DNA from: Singulisphaera sp. GP187
GTDB lineage: Bacteria; Planctomycetota; Phycisphaerae; Phycisphaerales; SM1A02
Direction of reading: 5' to 3'
Assembly: GCA_945862215.1 (NCBI GenBank)
Contig: CAMAXY010000009.1
Span: forward strand, 1 to 63,273
Length of the DNA stretch: 63,273 nt
Positions 16,819 through 26,733 of the stretch are shown here, in pieces (the stretch's first letter is position 1; every line of letters starts with the position of its first letter). Below the pieces are notes generated by a model. That model worked only from the letters and a program-made list of their open reading frames with translations. It was not told the DNA's origin and made no database searches. The translations under genes were made by a program, and so were the position numbers.

Positions 16819-19752
16819 GTGTCCGACAACAATGACATTTTCTATGTTGTTGATGGGCACGCGCAGTTTTTTCGTGCCTATTACGCAATCCGCGGAGGAA
16901 TGACCAGTCCGACAACGAACGAGCCGACGCACATGGTCTATGGATTCGTTGGGATGATGATGCGTCTTCTTCGTGAACAGCGACCGACATCGCTTGCGTT
17001 GGTGATCGACGCAGCGGGGGATCAGCGGACTTTTCGTTCACAGATTTATGCTCAATACAAGGCAAATCGAACACCGCCGCCGCTGGATTTTCATGGGCAA
17101 GTGCAAAGGTGTCTTGAATTCACCAAACTTCTAGGGGTTCCAGTCTTTGCAATAGAGCAAGTCGAAGCAGATGATGTCATCGCAACAATCGCACGGCGAG
17201 TGCAACGCGAAAAGTCTTCGATGCGAATGCGAATTGTTTCTCGCGACAAGGATCTTTCACAGCTTGTTGATGCACAGACAACGCTCTTTGATCCTCAAAC
17301 TGGAATTGATCTTGGACCAGAGCAACTCTTCGAAACCAAAGGCGTTCGCGCCGATCAAGTCGCAGACATGCTCGCGCTCATGGGAGATACATCTGACAAC
17401 ATTCCTGGAGTCCCTGGCATCGGCCCCAAGACTGCGGCTCAATTGATCACAACATATGGTTCGATCGACGGTCTATTGGCCAATCTTGATGCGCTCTCTC
17501 CCAAGCGTCGTGATGCGATTGTCGCCGCCCAGAGCACGTTGGCACTTGCGCGACAACTCGTCGCGTTGAAGGAAGATTGCCAGATCGATTTTTCTTATGA
17601 CGCAGCTCGCTTGGATTTGAAACGTGCAAATGTTCCTGCAATCTTGACTCTGCTTGGTGTACTTGGATTTGGTCGCTTGCGAGGTGAAGTGGAAACTCTG
17701 CTCACTGGAAAGTCCTCCATTCCTGCCTTGGATACTCGCACTCCAGCGCAAAAAACTCCGCGTGCAATCACTCCTGCCCCAAAGGTCGCACGTCGCACAT
17801 CCGCTGACGATGCCGCAGATGCTCCGCTCTTTGCAGCACTCATTGATACTGAACAATCAACAGCGACTGAGGGAGCAGCGATTGCGCTCTCGCATCCAGT
17901 TCATAGTGCGGAGTACACACTTGCTCGTACTGCCTCTGAAATTCAAGCGGTGATCGCAGATGCTCGTGTGGCGTCTGCGAAAGGAATGCCGATTGCGTTC
18001 GACACTGAAACGGATTCTCTCAACAAGGTGGTCGCTCGACTTTGTGGATTGAGCCTCTCTTGGCGCGATGGGCAGGGCGTGTATATCCCAACACGTTCGC
18101 CAGATCCTTCGTCGCATTGTTCGACGACCGAGGCCCTCGATCTTCTTCGATCTTTATTCGAAGACGCGACCGTTGGCAAAGTAGCGCACAATGCAAAGTT
18201 TGACATTCAAGTTCTACGGCGTCACGGTGTCGTCGTTCGTGGTCTTGTAGGCGATTCAATGGTTGCGTCGTATGTTGTCGACGCAACGCGCGTGAGTCAT
18301 TCGCTTGATTCTCTTGCACAATCTCAGCTTGATTACACGTGCGTTCCAATTCAGGATTTGATTGGCCGCGGTGATTTTCAGCGAACATTCGATCAAGTTC
18401 CAATCGCTCTTGCTGCGCCATATGCAGCAGAAGATGCGGATATCGCGTTGCGTCTCGATCGAATCTTGACCAATCGAATTGATACCGATGGACTTGGTGC
18501 TTTGTACAGAAACATCGAAGTGCCTTTGATTGATGTTCTTGCAGAATTGGAATTCAACGGCATTCTTGTCGATGCACCTGAGTTGGAAAAGCAGTGCCTG
18601 AGACTTTCCGCCACGACCGAGGATTTTCGCAACTCGATCATCGCGCTTGCTCCTCATGCGTTCAATCCCGATAGCCCTAAACAATTAGCGGCGGTTCTCT
18701 TCAATGCGCCGACTGCGCAACCCCCAGGATTAGGGCTGAAGGCTTCGAAGAAAGTGCAAGGCGGACCGAGTACGGGAATTGAAGTTCTCGAGAGATTGGC
18801 GGGGGATCCAACGGTCGAAAGCGAATTGCCAACTCAGATGATCGAATATCGACGGCTGAAAAAGTTGGTGGGGACATATCTGGAGGCATTGCGTCACGCC
18901 ATCGAACCTGCGACTGGGCGGATTCACGCATCATTCCATCAAACGGGCACGGCGACTGGACGATTGTCGTCAAGCGATCCCAATATGCAGAACATCCCCA
19001 TTCGCACGCAGGTTGGCCGCGATATTCGGCGTGCGTTTGTTGCTCCGCCTCAGTACGAACTGCTTGCGTGCGACTATTCACAGATCGAACTTCGCGTGCT
19101 CGCGCATTTGGCAAATGATCCTGCGATGATCGCCGCTTTTCAAGCAGGTATTGACATCCACACTGCAGTCGCTGCGGAAGTCAACGGTATAGATCCTTCA
19201 CAAGTGACCGATCAACAACGCAGCGGTGCGAAGATGGTCAACTTTGGAATTATCTATGGGATCACACCTTGGGGACTGGCGCGTCGACTCGGTGCTGGAA
19301 CAACTCCTTCGCGCGCACGCGAGATCATCGATGGATATCGACAACGGTTTTCACGCATCGACGCATTTCTCATTCAGTGCGTGGAAGAAGCCAAGAGCCA
19401 GGGATTCGTGACAACACTGTATGGTCGTCGCAGAGCTGTACCGCAAGTGCAGTCGCCCAATGCTGGCGAGCGATCTCTTGGCGAGCGAATGGCGATCAAC
19501 ACCGTTGTCCAAGGGACCGCCGCCGATCTGATCAAGATCGCAATGGTCAATATCCACAAAGAGTTGTCATCTGCATTTCCAAATGTGCGAATGTTGCTGC
19601 AAATTCACGATGAACTTCTCTTCGAAGTTCCCGCAGTGGACTTAAGCGCAGTTCAGCCTTGGATCGTGAATCGCATGGAATCTGCTGCGAATTTGCGGGT
19701 TCCGCTGCGTGTTGAATCATCGCACGGGGTGAATTGGTTCGATGCGAGTTGA
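16819..19752 (+). CDS. polA: DNA polymerase I
   Basis: 977 residues with all three domains. The 5' nuclease domain (1-300) has FYVVDGHAQFFRAYYA and the helix-hairpin 'SDNIPGVPGIGPKTAAQL'. The 3'-5' exonuclease (about 370-550) is intact: AFDTETDSLN (Exo I, near residue 393), AHNAKFDIQVL (Exo II) and YAAEDADIAL (Exo III). The polymerase (560-977) has motif A CDYSQIELRVLAHL (near 750), motif B RSGAKMVNFGIIYG and motif C QIHDELLFEVP (near 928). Phe in motif B (VNFGIIYG) fits ordinary Pol I. GTG start at 16819. It repairs gaps and replaces Okazaki primers. Confidence 0.97.
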   Translation: MSDNNDIFYVVDGHAQFFRAYYAIRGGMTSPTTNEPTHMVYGFVGMMMRLLREQRPTSLALVIDAAGDQRTFRSQIYAQYKANRTPPPLDFHGQVQRCLEFTKLLGVPVFAIEQVEADDVIATIARRVQREKSSMRMRIVSRDKDLSQLVDAQTTLFDPQTGIDLGPEQLFETKGVRADQVADMLALMGDTSDNIPGVPGIGPKTAAQLITTYGSIDGLLANLDALSPKRRDAIVAAQSTLALARQLVALKEDCQIDFSYDAARLDLKRANVPAILTLLGVLGFGRLRGEVETLLTGKSSIPALDTRTPAQKTPRAITPAPKVARRTSADDAADAPLFAALIDTEQSTATEGAAIALSHPVHSAEYTLARTASEIQAVIADARVASAKGMPIAFDTETDSLNKVVARLCGLSLSWRDGQGVYIPTRSPDPSSHCSTTEALDLLRSLFEDATVGKVAHNAKFDIQVLRRHGVVVRGLVGDSMVASYVVDATRVSHSLDSLAQSQLDYTCVPIQDLIGRGDFQRTFDQVPIALAAPYAAEDADIALRLDRILTNRIDTDGLGALYRNIEVPLIDVLAELEFNGILVDAPELEKQCLRLSATTEDFRNSIIALAPHAFNPDSPKQLAAVLFNAPTAQPPGLGLKASKKVQGGPSTGIEVLERLAGDPTVESELPTQMIEYRRLKKLVGTYLEALRHAIEPATGRIHASFHQTGTATGRLSSSDPNMQNIPIRTQVGRDIRRAFVAPPQYELLACDYSQIELRVLAHLANDPAMIAAFQAGIDIHTAVAAEVNGIDPSQVTDQQRSGAKMVNFGIIYGITPWGLARRLGAGTTPSRAREIIDGYRQRFSRIDAFLIQCVEEAKSQGFVTTLYGRRRAVPQVQSPNAGERSLGERMAINTVVQGTAADLIKIAMVNIHKELSSAFPNVRMLLQIHDELLFEVPAVDLSAVQPWIVNRMESAANLRVPLRVESSHGVNWFDAS

Positions 19753-19803
19753 GCAGAAACCAAGCAAGAATCATTGAAGATAAGACCGTAGATATCGCTG
19801 CGG

Positions 19804-19831
19804 TTGACGAACATCGGCTCTGCGATAACAT
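19804..19831 (+). promoter_or_regulatory. Candidate tRNA-Asp promoter TTGACG-16-TAACAT
   Basis: TTGACG (19804-19809) and TAACAT (19826-19831) with a 16-base spacer lie 38 bases upstream of the tRNA's first base, after the polA stop. The match is good for a sigma70 promoter. Confidence 0.55.
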
Positions 19832-19869
19832 CACCTATTCGGAATCGTTTAACGGTTTCGGAGTTACTT

Positions 19870-19943
19870 GGGGCGGTAGCTCAATTGGTTAGAGTACCGG
19901 CTTGTCACGCCGGTGGTTGCGGGTTCGATTCCCGTCCGCCTCG
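19870..19943 (+). tRNA. tRNA-Asp (anticodon GUC)
   Basis: 74 bases. A 7-bp acceptor stem (GGGGCGG with CCGCCTC, one G-U pair), D arm, anticodon stem CCGGC/GCCGG around TTGTCAC, and a T arm GCGGG/CCCGT-type with TTCGATT. The discriminator is G73, the Asp identity base. CCA is not encoded. Confidence 0.97.
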
Positions 19944-19950
19944 TTTCTCA

Positions 19951-19987
19951 AACCTCTGCACGCGGATTCGCATGCAGAGGTTTTTTT
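19951..19987 (+). terminator. Intrinsic terminator after tRNA-Asp
   Basis: AACCTCTGCA (19951-19960) pairs with TGCAGAGGTT (19973-19982) around a 12-base loop and runs into a T-tract starting at 19981. It lies 7 bases after the tRNA. Confidence 0.9.
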
Positions 19988-20006
19988 ATTTCTTCGCTTC
20001 AGTCTG

Positions 20007-20579
20007 TCAAGATTCTGAGTGACTTTGCGCACGCCATTTAATATTGCATCCAATCGAAGGACGTTGAAAAGCAGCGGGAACTCGACCATCAAGAATCGCA
20101 TCAAGTGCCGCTCGCAAATCTGCGCCGTTTACGGGTGTTTCACTTTTTGGTCGGCTATCGTCGAGTTGACCGCGATACACCAATTGATGTCCCGCATCAA
20201 AGAGGAAAAAATCTGGAGTGCATGCCGCGTCGAATGCTCGCGCAACTTCTTGTGTCGCATCGTGCAAGTATGGGAAAGTCCATCCTTGTTTCTTCGCCAT
20301 TTCAATCATATTGCTTGGTGAATCACTGGGATATGTCTCTGCGTCGTTCGAGCAGATTCCTACGACTGCGATTCCACGAGAGAGATATTCGCATCCCAGT
20401 TTCGCCAATTCGTTTTGCATATGCACGACGTATGGGCAGTGATTGCAGATGAACATCACCAACAGTGGTTTGCCAGTGAAGTCGGTATTGCGAAAAGTCT
20501 TGCCAGTGATCGTGTCAATCAATCCGAATGAAGGACATGAAGTTCCAAGTGGAATCATGGTGGATGGGGTGACTGCCAT
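20007..20579 (-). CDS. Thioredoxin-like (AhpC/TSA-type) redoxin
   Basis: 190 residues of a peroxiredoxin-like thioredoxin fold. The active site FICNHCPYV contains Cys45 and Cys48, the C-x-H-C pair of the 'PRX-like 1' thioredoxin group. Other fits are 'GKPLLVMF' before the site, 'VVGICSNDAETYPSDSP' and the cis-Pro region ACTPDFFLFD. No signal peptide. It probably acts as a thiol oxidoreductase in the cytoplasm; peroxidase activity is not certain. AGGAG lies 8 bases before the ATG, one of the few strong ribosome binding sites here. Confidence 0.88.
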   Translation of the reverse strand: MAVTPSTMIPLGTSCPSFGLIDTITGKTFRNTDFTGKPLLVMFICNHCPYVVHMQNELAKLGCEYLSRGIAVVGICSNDAETYPSDSPSNMIEMAKKQGWTFPYLHDATQEVARAFDAACTPDFFLFDAGHQLVYRGQLDDSRPKSETPVNGADLRAALDAILDGRVPAAFQRPSIGCNIKWRAQSHSES

Positions 20580-20646
20580 TGTGCGACTCCTGAAGAAAAT
20601 GTCCGAGCGCCAAACACGAAGTACGACGATGATGGCATACTAATCA

Positions 20647-20922
20647 ATGATGCCACAGAGACCAGCAGATGATGCTCGCGATGAAGACCCAACGGACGAA
20701 GATATCGAGAGATTTTCGGCGCCAGTTGTTGGTCGTTGCCCAGAGTGCGGCCACCATGTCATTGAAGACGCAGATATCTGCCCCAAGTGTCACTCATTTT
20801 TATGGGATGGTCCTCAGGCGAATAAGAAGTCAAAAATGCAAAGCATGCGTGGAATCTTTATCTTGCTGACAATTGTTCTGATTCTCACGCTGAGCGGTCT
20901 CATGGCTGTACTGCTTCGCTGA
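20647..20922 (+). CDS. Zinc-ribbon single-pass membrane protein
   Basis: 91 residues. An acidic N terminus is followed by a zinc ribbon, GRCPECGHHV and DICPKCHSF (two C-x2-C pairs), then a basic linker and one transmembrane helix (residues about 70-89, 'FILLTIVLILTLSGLMAVLL'). Two ATGs are adjacent (20647 and 20650); TACTAA at 20638-20643 suggests a start very close to them. The 3' end overlaps the tail of the convergent 20900 gene by 23 bases. Function unknown. Confidence 0.75.
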   Translation: MMPQRPADDARDEDPTDEDIERFSAPVVGRCPECGHHVIEDADICPKCHSFLWDGPQANKKSKMQSMRGIFILLTIVLILTLSGLMAVLLR

Positions 20923-21796
20923 TGCGTTGCTTTTCAAACGCTGAGATATCAACCGCACTTGAAAATTGAACAAGAACTGCTACCGGCGGAGATTTGCCAG
21001 CTGAAAGTTGCAGCAAACTCATTGCAACTGAATGCACAAGATTTTCGATATGAACGCGGGCCATTCTCTCTGCAGCAAGCATGCATTCTGGTCGTTTGGC
21101 GATCTCGAGAGCACGTGGTTTCAGTTGGCTTTTCGCTTTCGCAGTCAGAGCGTCTTTCCCAGACCACGGATTGATCGTTTGAATTCCGCTGCCCAGCGAA
21201 AGTGTTTCAATGCCTGCTTCGTCGATTGCGATGAACTCTTCGTCAACCTGTGGCGATGGCAAGTGGCAATACACAGCAATTCCGCGTTCGCCGGTTCCTT
21301 GATCCACCGTGAAGCTCCAGCGAAAATTTTCAATAGTGAGTTTTTCGAGTGGGATGAAATACTGAACACCAACCTCACGCGCAGATGCTTGCCCGAGCAC
21401 CGTTCCCACTGCGGATGTTTCGACGATCTGCGCCAAGACATCAACGCGCAGCGATCCCACAACAAGCTTTCCATGATCATCAAAGCGGCGGATTCCTGCC
21501 AAAATCGCTGTGCGAATCTCGACCTTGGGTTTGAGAATTCCACCAAGCCAATCAAAAACCCCTCGAACTGCGTCGCTTCCAGCTTGAAGAAGAGTGGCCG
21601 GAAGTCGAAAGACTTCACGGACAATGTGTGCAAGCCCCAAGACCGCCGCACTCAACACAACGACTGCAGCGATCACCAACAGAGAGAGCGTCGGTTGACC
21701 TTGTTGAAATAAAAGGACTGCAACGACCAAGAGAAGAATGAAAGCGATGGCTCCAACAACCACAGGAGCACCGAATTTTCTCGGCAAATTGGTCAA
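20900..21796 (-). CDS. Membrane protein of unknown function
   Basis: 298 residues, start TTG at 21796. Two transmembrane helices (about 9-30 and 37-60) form a hairpin, followed by an amphipathic juxtamembrane segment and a soluble domain of about 200 residues with beta-rich stretches such as 'GKLVVGSLRVDVLAQIV' and 'IAVYCHLPSPQVDEEFIAID'. I recognise no family. It lies downstream of tRNA-Lys and secA on the same strand and overlaps the tail of the zinc-ribbon gene. Confidence 0.72.
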   Translation of the reverse strand: MTNLPRKFGAPVVVGAIAFILLLVVAVLLFQQGQPTLSLLVIAAVVVLSAAVLGLAHIVREVFRLPATLLQAGSDAVRGVFDWLGGILKPKVEIRTAILAGIRRFDDHGKLVVGSLRVDVLAQIVETSAVGTVLGQASAREVGVQYFIPLEKLTIENFRWSFTVDQGTGERGIAVYCHLPSPQVDEEFIAIDEAGIETLSLGSGIQTINPWSGKDALTAKAKSQLKPRALEIAKRPECMLAAERMARVHIENLVHSVAMSLLQLSAGKSPPVAVLVQFSSAVDISAFEKQRISEAVQP

Positions 21797-21824
21797 AATC
21801 GCAAAGCCCCCCGGAAAGAGAAAA

Positions 21825-21897
<73 letters not shown>

Positions 21898-21938
21898 GCG
21901 ATACGGGCAGGAAGTATAGCGGTCTTGTGAATCTTTGG

Positions 21939-24900
21939 TCATTTCTTCCCGCAGCACTGCTTGTATTTCTTGCCAGATCCACAAGGACAGTTCTCATTTC
22001 GTCCTACAGCCATCGGACCGCCGATCGGCACAACGACTTTCGGCGCTCGATTCATAGACGTTCCCGATGCAGCAACTGCTGCAGCGGTTCGACCTGCTGG
22101 AGAACCAGCTTGCTCGGCGATTGCGATGTCTCGCTCTTGTGCTTGAGTTGGAACGACCGATGCAATTTGAGCGCTCGCGGTTGGTTCTGCGATCTTTTCT
22201 GAAGTCTGATCGATTTCCGTTTCGTTGGTGACAACAGGAGGTGTTGGAGGCCGCATGGCTTGTGGCGACAATTTTCCCTTGAATACCAAGTCGGTCACTC
22301 TTTCGCGCACATTTGACAACATCTCGCCAAATAGTCTGGAAGATTCCTTCTTGAATTCAATCCGCGGATCTTTTTGACTGAACGAACGGAAGGAAATCGA
22401 ATCGCGCATCTGATCCATACTGTGCAAGTGATCTTTCCAAGCTTGATCAAGAATCTGGAGCAGCACAAAGCGTTCGAATTGTTCGAGTTCTTCTCGAAGC
22501 AAACGCATGAGCCTTTGTCGCAGGAAACTTTCTGGATCGCTCTTGACTTCCGCGCGTTCAGAATCGGTCATGCGAATGAAAACGTTCTGGACCAACCATC
22601 CATCGACTGCATCCGTCATGAGTTCTGCGTTTTCAGCAGCAGCAGGTGTTGCTGTGCGGAGTGCGGCAAGAATTCTCGTCACGCGATCGTTGATGCGATT
22701 GGAATCCCATGTTTGCGCTTCCACCAACAAGATTCGCCGAAGTTCAGCCGGATCTGCAGACGGAAGTGCCTGTGGAGTCCAGTTCAATTCGAAGCGACCC
22801 CGTGCCCAACCACAAAATTGAGTCAGAGATGCTTCGGGAAAAGCTTGGATATTGATATTCACGAATTCAATGGCAAAGTCGATCGGATACTCCAACTCTC
22901 GTTTGCGATATGCCTCTCGAACAGCCTCTTGCAATCGTCGAGTTGCTTCGATTGGCTCGCGCATGGCGCCCATCTTTTCCACATCAAGCGGTGAACCGAT
23001 CATTCGCTCAGCCCAGTGCATCAGATCTTTCACGCCATAACCAGGCAAGAGATATGGTTCGAGCGGACTGAGATCGATCGTTGCAAACTTTGCATTTGAT
23101 GCCGCCTCGAGTCGTTGAACAACTCCAAGTCGTCCTTCTGTATCGATGATCTCATCTGTGATCACGACTCCATACGTGTTGAGCGCCCATTCAATCACTC
23201 CAGCACGATCCCATTCGGAAGGATCAGAATCCTCGGGGATGTATTCGCCAATGGTGACATTGATCTGCGATGCGGCCTCTTCAGGTGCATCGGTCAAAAT
23301 CGTTTTCATCACCTGATCACGGTCTTTGCCCTTGAAACGTTCGGCATCGATCATGACTCCAAATGCCTCCCAGACCCACTGCGAGATCGCTCCAGGAATA
23401 TGCATCGGTGAGAGATACGTTGCAACTGCATCTGCAACCGCTTCGTCAAGAAACTTCAAGACAACATCTTTGATGGCTCGACCTTCGAGAATCGGCTGAC
23501 GTCGTCCATAGAAATTTCGGCGCTGAACTTCCATCGGTTCGTCATAATCCAGGATGCTCTTGCGCATCTGAAAGTTTCGTTCTTCAACTTTGCGTTGAGC
23601 CTTTTCGACTGCACGAGAGAGCATTGGCGCTTCGATCGCATCGCCTTCTTTCATTCCCATTCGACTGAGCACGTTGAGTGTTGTTCGTCCTGCGAACATC
23701 TTCATCAAATCATCATCAAGTGCGAGATAGAAACGCGTTTGCCCCTCGTCACCTTGCCGACCAGAACGGCCTCGAAGTTGATTGTCAATTCGGCGACTCT
23801 CGTGTCGTTCCGTTCCGACGATATGAAGTCCTCCGAGTTCGTCGACGGTTGGGAAGAATTTCAATCGATGAATGCTCCATCCAGCTTGATCGAGTTCCGA
23901 TTCCAACGCTGCATTCGACATCGTTTGGATCTTCTTGGGTGGCAGATCACGCGCTTCGGTGACCCAGTATTGCAATAATTTTCGTCGCACCTCTTCGGCA
24001 CTCATCGCTTCGATTTCCTTCGCGGACAACCCCATGGATCGACTGGCGATGTGACGATGAATAAGAACCAAACATGCTTCTTCGCCAGCAGCAGCATCTG
24101 CTTCGCGTGGCGCGATATCTCGGCGCTTCCAATGTTCAATCAATGCTGTAGGTTGCAGCGGAGTCAACTTAATGTCCGTACCGCGTCCCGCCATGTTGGT
24201 GGCAATCATCACCGCTCCGAGTTGACCTGCCCCGATGATGATCTCCGCCTCGCGTTCGTGTTGCTTTGCATTGAGAACTTCGTGACGAATACCATGCCTT
24301 TCTGTCAGCATGCGACTGAGCATTTCGCTTTTTTCCACACTGGTCGTTCCAACAAGCACAGGTGCTCCCGTGTCATGAATGCGCTTGATCTCATCTACGA
24401 TTCTTTCCCATTTATCTTTCTGCGACAAGAACACAAGGTCTTGTCGATCGATTCGAACGATCGGAACATTGGTTGGAATCGACACAACAGATAATCCATA
24501 GATTTCATGAAATTCTGTCGCTTCAGTATCTGCGGTTCCGGTCATTCCTGAGAGACGCTTATAGAGTTTGAAATAATTCTGAATTGTGATGGTTGCCATC
24601 GTCTGCGTCTCTTCTTTGATACGCACACCTTCCTTCGCTTCGACAGCTTGATGCAAACCGTCTGACCATTGGCGTCCAACCATCTTTCGGCCGGTGTTCT
24701 GGTCAACGATCACGACTCCCAATTGACCATCCTCGTCGGCTGCGACGACATAGTCACGGTCGAGTTGATAGACCGTATGCGCTCGCACAGACTGTTCGAG
24801 AAGGTGGGGCATATCCATGTTTTCGCCAACATAAAACGAACCAATCTTCGCTTCTTTCTGTGCTTCTTCCACACCTTCATGAGTCAATGTTGCACGCTTC

Positions 24901-26102
24901 TTGTCCATTTCAAGTTCGTAATACTGAATGAAGCGATCTCGCTCACGCTCAAGAACAGGCAATTGCTTGCGCGCATCTTCGAAGCGTTTCTTCATCGCAG
25001 GGACTAAAGCTTTATCACGAGCATTGCGAATGTCACCTTCTGCCCCAGCCATTGCCGCACGACAATGTTGCAATTTGTCCTCAGCAGCCTGCCACTCTCT
25101 TTGCTTGCCAACAAGATAAATCGCCAAACGGTTCGACAAGTCATATCTCGGTTGAGAGTTGTACGCAGGTCCCGAAATAATCAACGGAGTTCGCGCTTCG
25201 TCGATCAGGGTCGAATCAACTTCGTCCACGATTGCGAAGTGACGAGAACGCTGCACTTGATCGACTGCTCGCACCTTCATGTTGTCGCGCAGATAGTCAA
25301 ATCCAAATTCGCTTGTAGTTCCATAAACCACATCGCAGGAGTATGCAGTTCCCTTTTCGCTGGGTCTCTGCATATGCATCGGATGAATCGCACCGACCGT
25401 CAGACCGACTGCATAGAAGAATGGGAATGTCCAATCGCGATCGCGTTGAACGAGATAGTCATTCACGGTGACGACATGAACTTGCTTGTCCTCGGAAGCT
25501 GCCAAGTAACACGCCATAGGACCAACAATTGTTTTTCCTTCGCCGGTTTTCATTTCGGCGATACGTCCTTCGCTGAGAACAATTCCACCGATAATTTGCA
25601 CATCGAATGGACGTGCACGAAAGGGTGGTCGGCTTTCTGGAAGGAGTTCGCGGACTGCTTGGTAGACCACGATTGGAATGTCGATCAACTGCCAACCTGG
25701 AATATCTCCGTGACAACCGCGAAGATCTCCCGAAGGCTCACGAGGAGCAGTCGCCGACATGATTGCCTGTGTTTCTAAGAATGCTTTGCGAGCTGGTTCT
25801 GGAAGGCGCTGAGGATCGAATCCAAGTGCTGGATTAAAGATGTTGCGAATCCCAACGGAGCGGTCCATTGCTTCTCGTCCACACGCAAAGATTTCAGGAA
25901 TCATGTCGTATGGTTTTTCGCCGTTGCGAACACGCTCACGGAAAACATGAATCATGCCGCGAATCTCTGAATCACTCATCGCGGCGAATTTCGTTTCGAG
26001 GCTGCTGACTTTATCGACGATGCGCAGATAACGGCGCACCATGCGTTGATTTTGAGTTCCGAATGTTTTGCGGATAAAGAAGTCGATGACTGGAATTGGC
26101 AT
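21939..26102 (-). CDS. secA: SecA preprotein translocase ATPase, enlarged
   Basis: The ATP motor that pushes preproteins through SecYEG. At 1387 residues it is about 490 longer than E. coli SecA (901). Core motifs are intact: MKTGEGKTI (Walker A, 185-192), VDEVDSTLIDEARTPL (293 on, Walker B), GTTSVEKSE, IATNMAGRGTDI and LRGRSGRQGDEGQ. Insertions: an N-terminal stretch of about 80 residues before Walker A including 'DLRGCHGDIPGW', and a charged, coiled-coil-like block at about 322-400 right after SGPA. The long Gln/Ala/Pro-rich linker ends in the zinc-binding tail CPCGSGKKYKQCC (Cys1372, 1374, 1383, 1384), which binds SecB or ribosomes in other bacteria. Confidence 0.97.
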   Translation of the reverse strand: MPIPVIDFFIRKTFGTQNQRMVRRYLRIVDKVSSLETKFAAMSDSEIRGMIHVFRERVRNGEKPYDMIPEIFACGREAMDRSVGIRNIFNPALGFDPQRLPEPARKAFLETQAIMSATAPREPSGDLRGCHGDIPGWQLIDIPIVVYQAVRELLPESRPPFRARPFDVQIIGGIVLSEGRIAEMKTGEGKTIVGPMACYLAASEDKQVHVVTVNDYLVQRDRDWTFPFFYAVGLTVGAIHPMHMQRPSEKGTAYSCDVVYGTTSEFGFDYLRDNMKVRAVDQVQRSRHFAIVDEVDSTLIDEARTPLIISGPAYNSQPRYDLSNRLAIYLVGKQREWQAAEDKLQHCRAAMAGAEGDIRNARDKALVPAMKKRFEDARKQLPVLERERDRFIQYYELEMDKKRATLTHEGVEEAQKEAKIGSFYVGENMDMPHLLEQSVRAHTVYQLDRDYVVAADEDGQLGVVIVDQNTGRKMVGRQWSDGLHQAVEAKEGVRIKEETQTMATITIQNYFKLYKRLSGMTGTADTEATEFHEIYGLSVVSIPTNVPIVRIDRQDLVFLSQKDKWERIVDEIKRIHDTGAPVLVGTTSVEKSEMLSRMLTERHGIRHEVLNAKQHEREAEIIIGAGQLGAVMIATNMAGRGTDIKLTPLQPTALIEHWKRRDIAPREADAAAGEEACLVLIHRHIASRSMGLSAKEIEAMSAEEVRRKLLQYWVTEARDLPPKKIQTMSNAALESELDQAGWSIHRLKFFPTVDELGGLHIVGTERHESRRIDNQLRGRSGRQGDEGQTRFYLALDDDLMKMFAGRTTLNVLSRMGMKEGDAIEAPMLSRAVEKAQRKVEERNFQMRKSILDYDEPMEVQRRNFYGRRQPILEGRAIKDVVLKFLDEAVADAVATYLSPMHIPGAISQWVWEAFGVMIDAERFKGKDRDQVMKTILTDAPEEAASQINVTIGEYIPEDSDPSEWDRAGVIEWALNTYGVVITDEIIDTEGRLGVVQRLEAASNAKFATIDLSPLEPYLLPGYGVKDLMHWAERMIGSPLDVEKMGAMREPIEATRRLQEAVREAYRKRELEYPIDFAIEFVNINIQAFPEASLTQFCGWARGRFELNWTPQALPSADPAELRRILLVEAQTWDSNRINDRVTRILAALRTATPAAAENAELMTDAVDGWLVQNVFIRMTDSERAEVKSDPESFLRQRLMRLLREELEQFERFVLLQILDQAWKDHLHSMDQMRDSISFRSFSQKDPRIEFKKESSRLFGEMLSNVRERVTDLVFKGKLSPQAMRPPTPPVVTNETEIDQTSEKIAEPTASAQIASVVPTQAQERDIAIAEQAGSPAGRTAAAVAASGTSMNRAPKVVVPIGGPMAVGRNENCPCGSGKKYKQCCGKK

Positions 26103-26226
26103 TTGAGAAAACTTTCAAGAAGGGGCGGGAGATTCCGCCAAGATGTCATAAAATAAAAAGTTGTACGCAGGGCTCTCGTAAGGAGCGTCTTTTAAGTCCA
26201 TTCGGCCTTTGCGGGCGAAGGACTCA

Positions 26227-26529
26227 TCAAGCCTGAACGTACGGCGGAGGCACTGCTCCCAAACAAGCGTCGATCGAAACCTGCGGCCAGAGATTGGCCT
26301 GCAGCGCAGCTTTTCTGTTGTTTTGTGATGCTCGAAAGCAAATATTGCCAGTCCGAATCGCTCTCGCAATTGCACGACTGTCACTCTTCCCATGTATGAA
26401 ATCCGAATCGATCGCAACAATCTGGGAACCACCGAAAACGATAGAACTTCCAGTACAGACAAGTGGCGTTGCGATCGCCGCAAGCGTCAGGAGGAGAGCA
26501 AAGAGAGTTGGGTGCAGAAGTGGAATCAC
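26227..26529 (-). CDS. Possible small exported protein
   Basis: 100 residues beginning with a credible signal peptide (MIPLLHPTLFALLLTLAAIA) and then a short mature part with three Cys and no recognised domain. Start is GTG and no good ribosome binding site is visible. It lies alone between secA and the CAU tRNA. The signal peptide is the only support, so it may also be chance; an overlapping frame at 26115-26483 looks non-coding. Confidence 0.4.
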   Translation of the reverse strand: MIPLLHPTLFALLLTLAAIATPLVCTGSSIVFGGSQIVAIDSDFIHGKSDSRAIARAIRTGNICFRASQNNRKAALQANLWPQVSIDACLGAVPPPYVQA

Positions 26530-26627
26530 GGTTCGTGCTATTGTGGCACCAAATCATAGTCTCGGCAAGTAATCTTGTATCCTTTTTCGATTCGTCTTTG
26601 AAATCATCTTTCTTTGGTCTTTTATTT

Positions 26628-26701
26628 GGGGTGGTAGCTCAGCGGTCCAGAGCCCCTGACTCATAATCGGTGAGACCTGGGTTCGAATCCCAGCCGCCCC
26701 A
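26628..26701 (+). tRNA. tRNA with anticodon CAU (elongator Met or Ile2)
   Basis: 74 bases. Acceptor GGGGTGG pairs with CCGCCCC (one U-G), discriminator A; the anticodon loop is CTCATAA; T arm CTGGG/CCCAG with TTCGAAT. The first anticodon-stem pair (C27-T43) looks mismatched. CAU is read as Met unless C34 is lysidinylated by TilS, when it reads AUA as Ile; initiator features are not seen, so elongator Met or Ile2 remain. Confidence 0.92.
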
Positions 26702-26720
26702 TTTCACAGCGCAACGGCGC

Positions 26721-26726
26721 TACTCT
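26721..26726 (+). promoter_or_regulatory. -10 hexamer TACTCT, possible leaderless start of trpA
   Basis: TACTCT is followed by seven bases (tcgttac) and the GTG of trpA at 26734, 19 bases after the end of the upstream tRNA. No Shine-Dalgarno or clear -35 element. Confidence 0.42.
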
Positions 26727-26733
26727 TCGTTAC

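Noticed and set aside
26115..26483. Open frame of 122 codons on the minus strand next to secA
   Set aside because: Arg- and Ser-rich, without protein-like pattern, and overlaps the better signal-peptide frame at 26227-26529.
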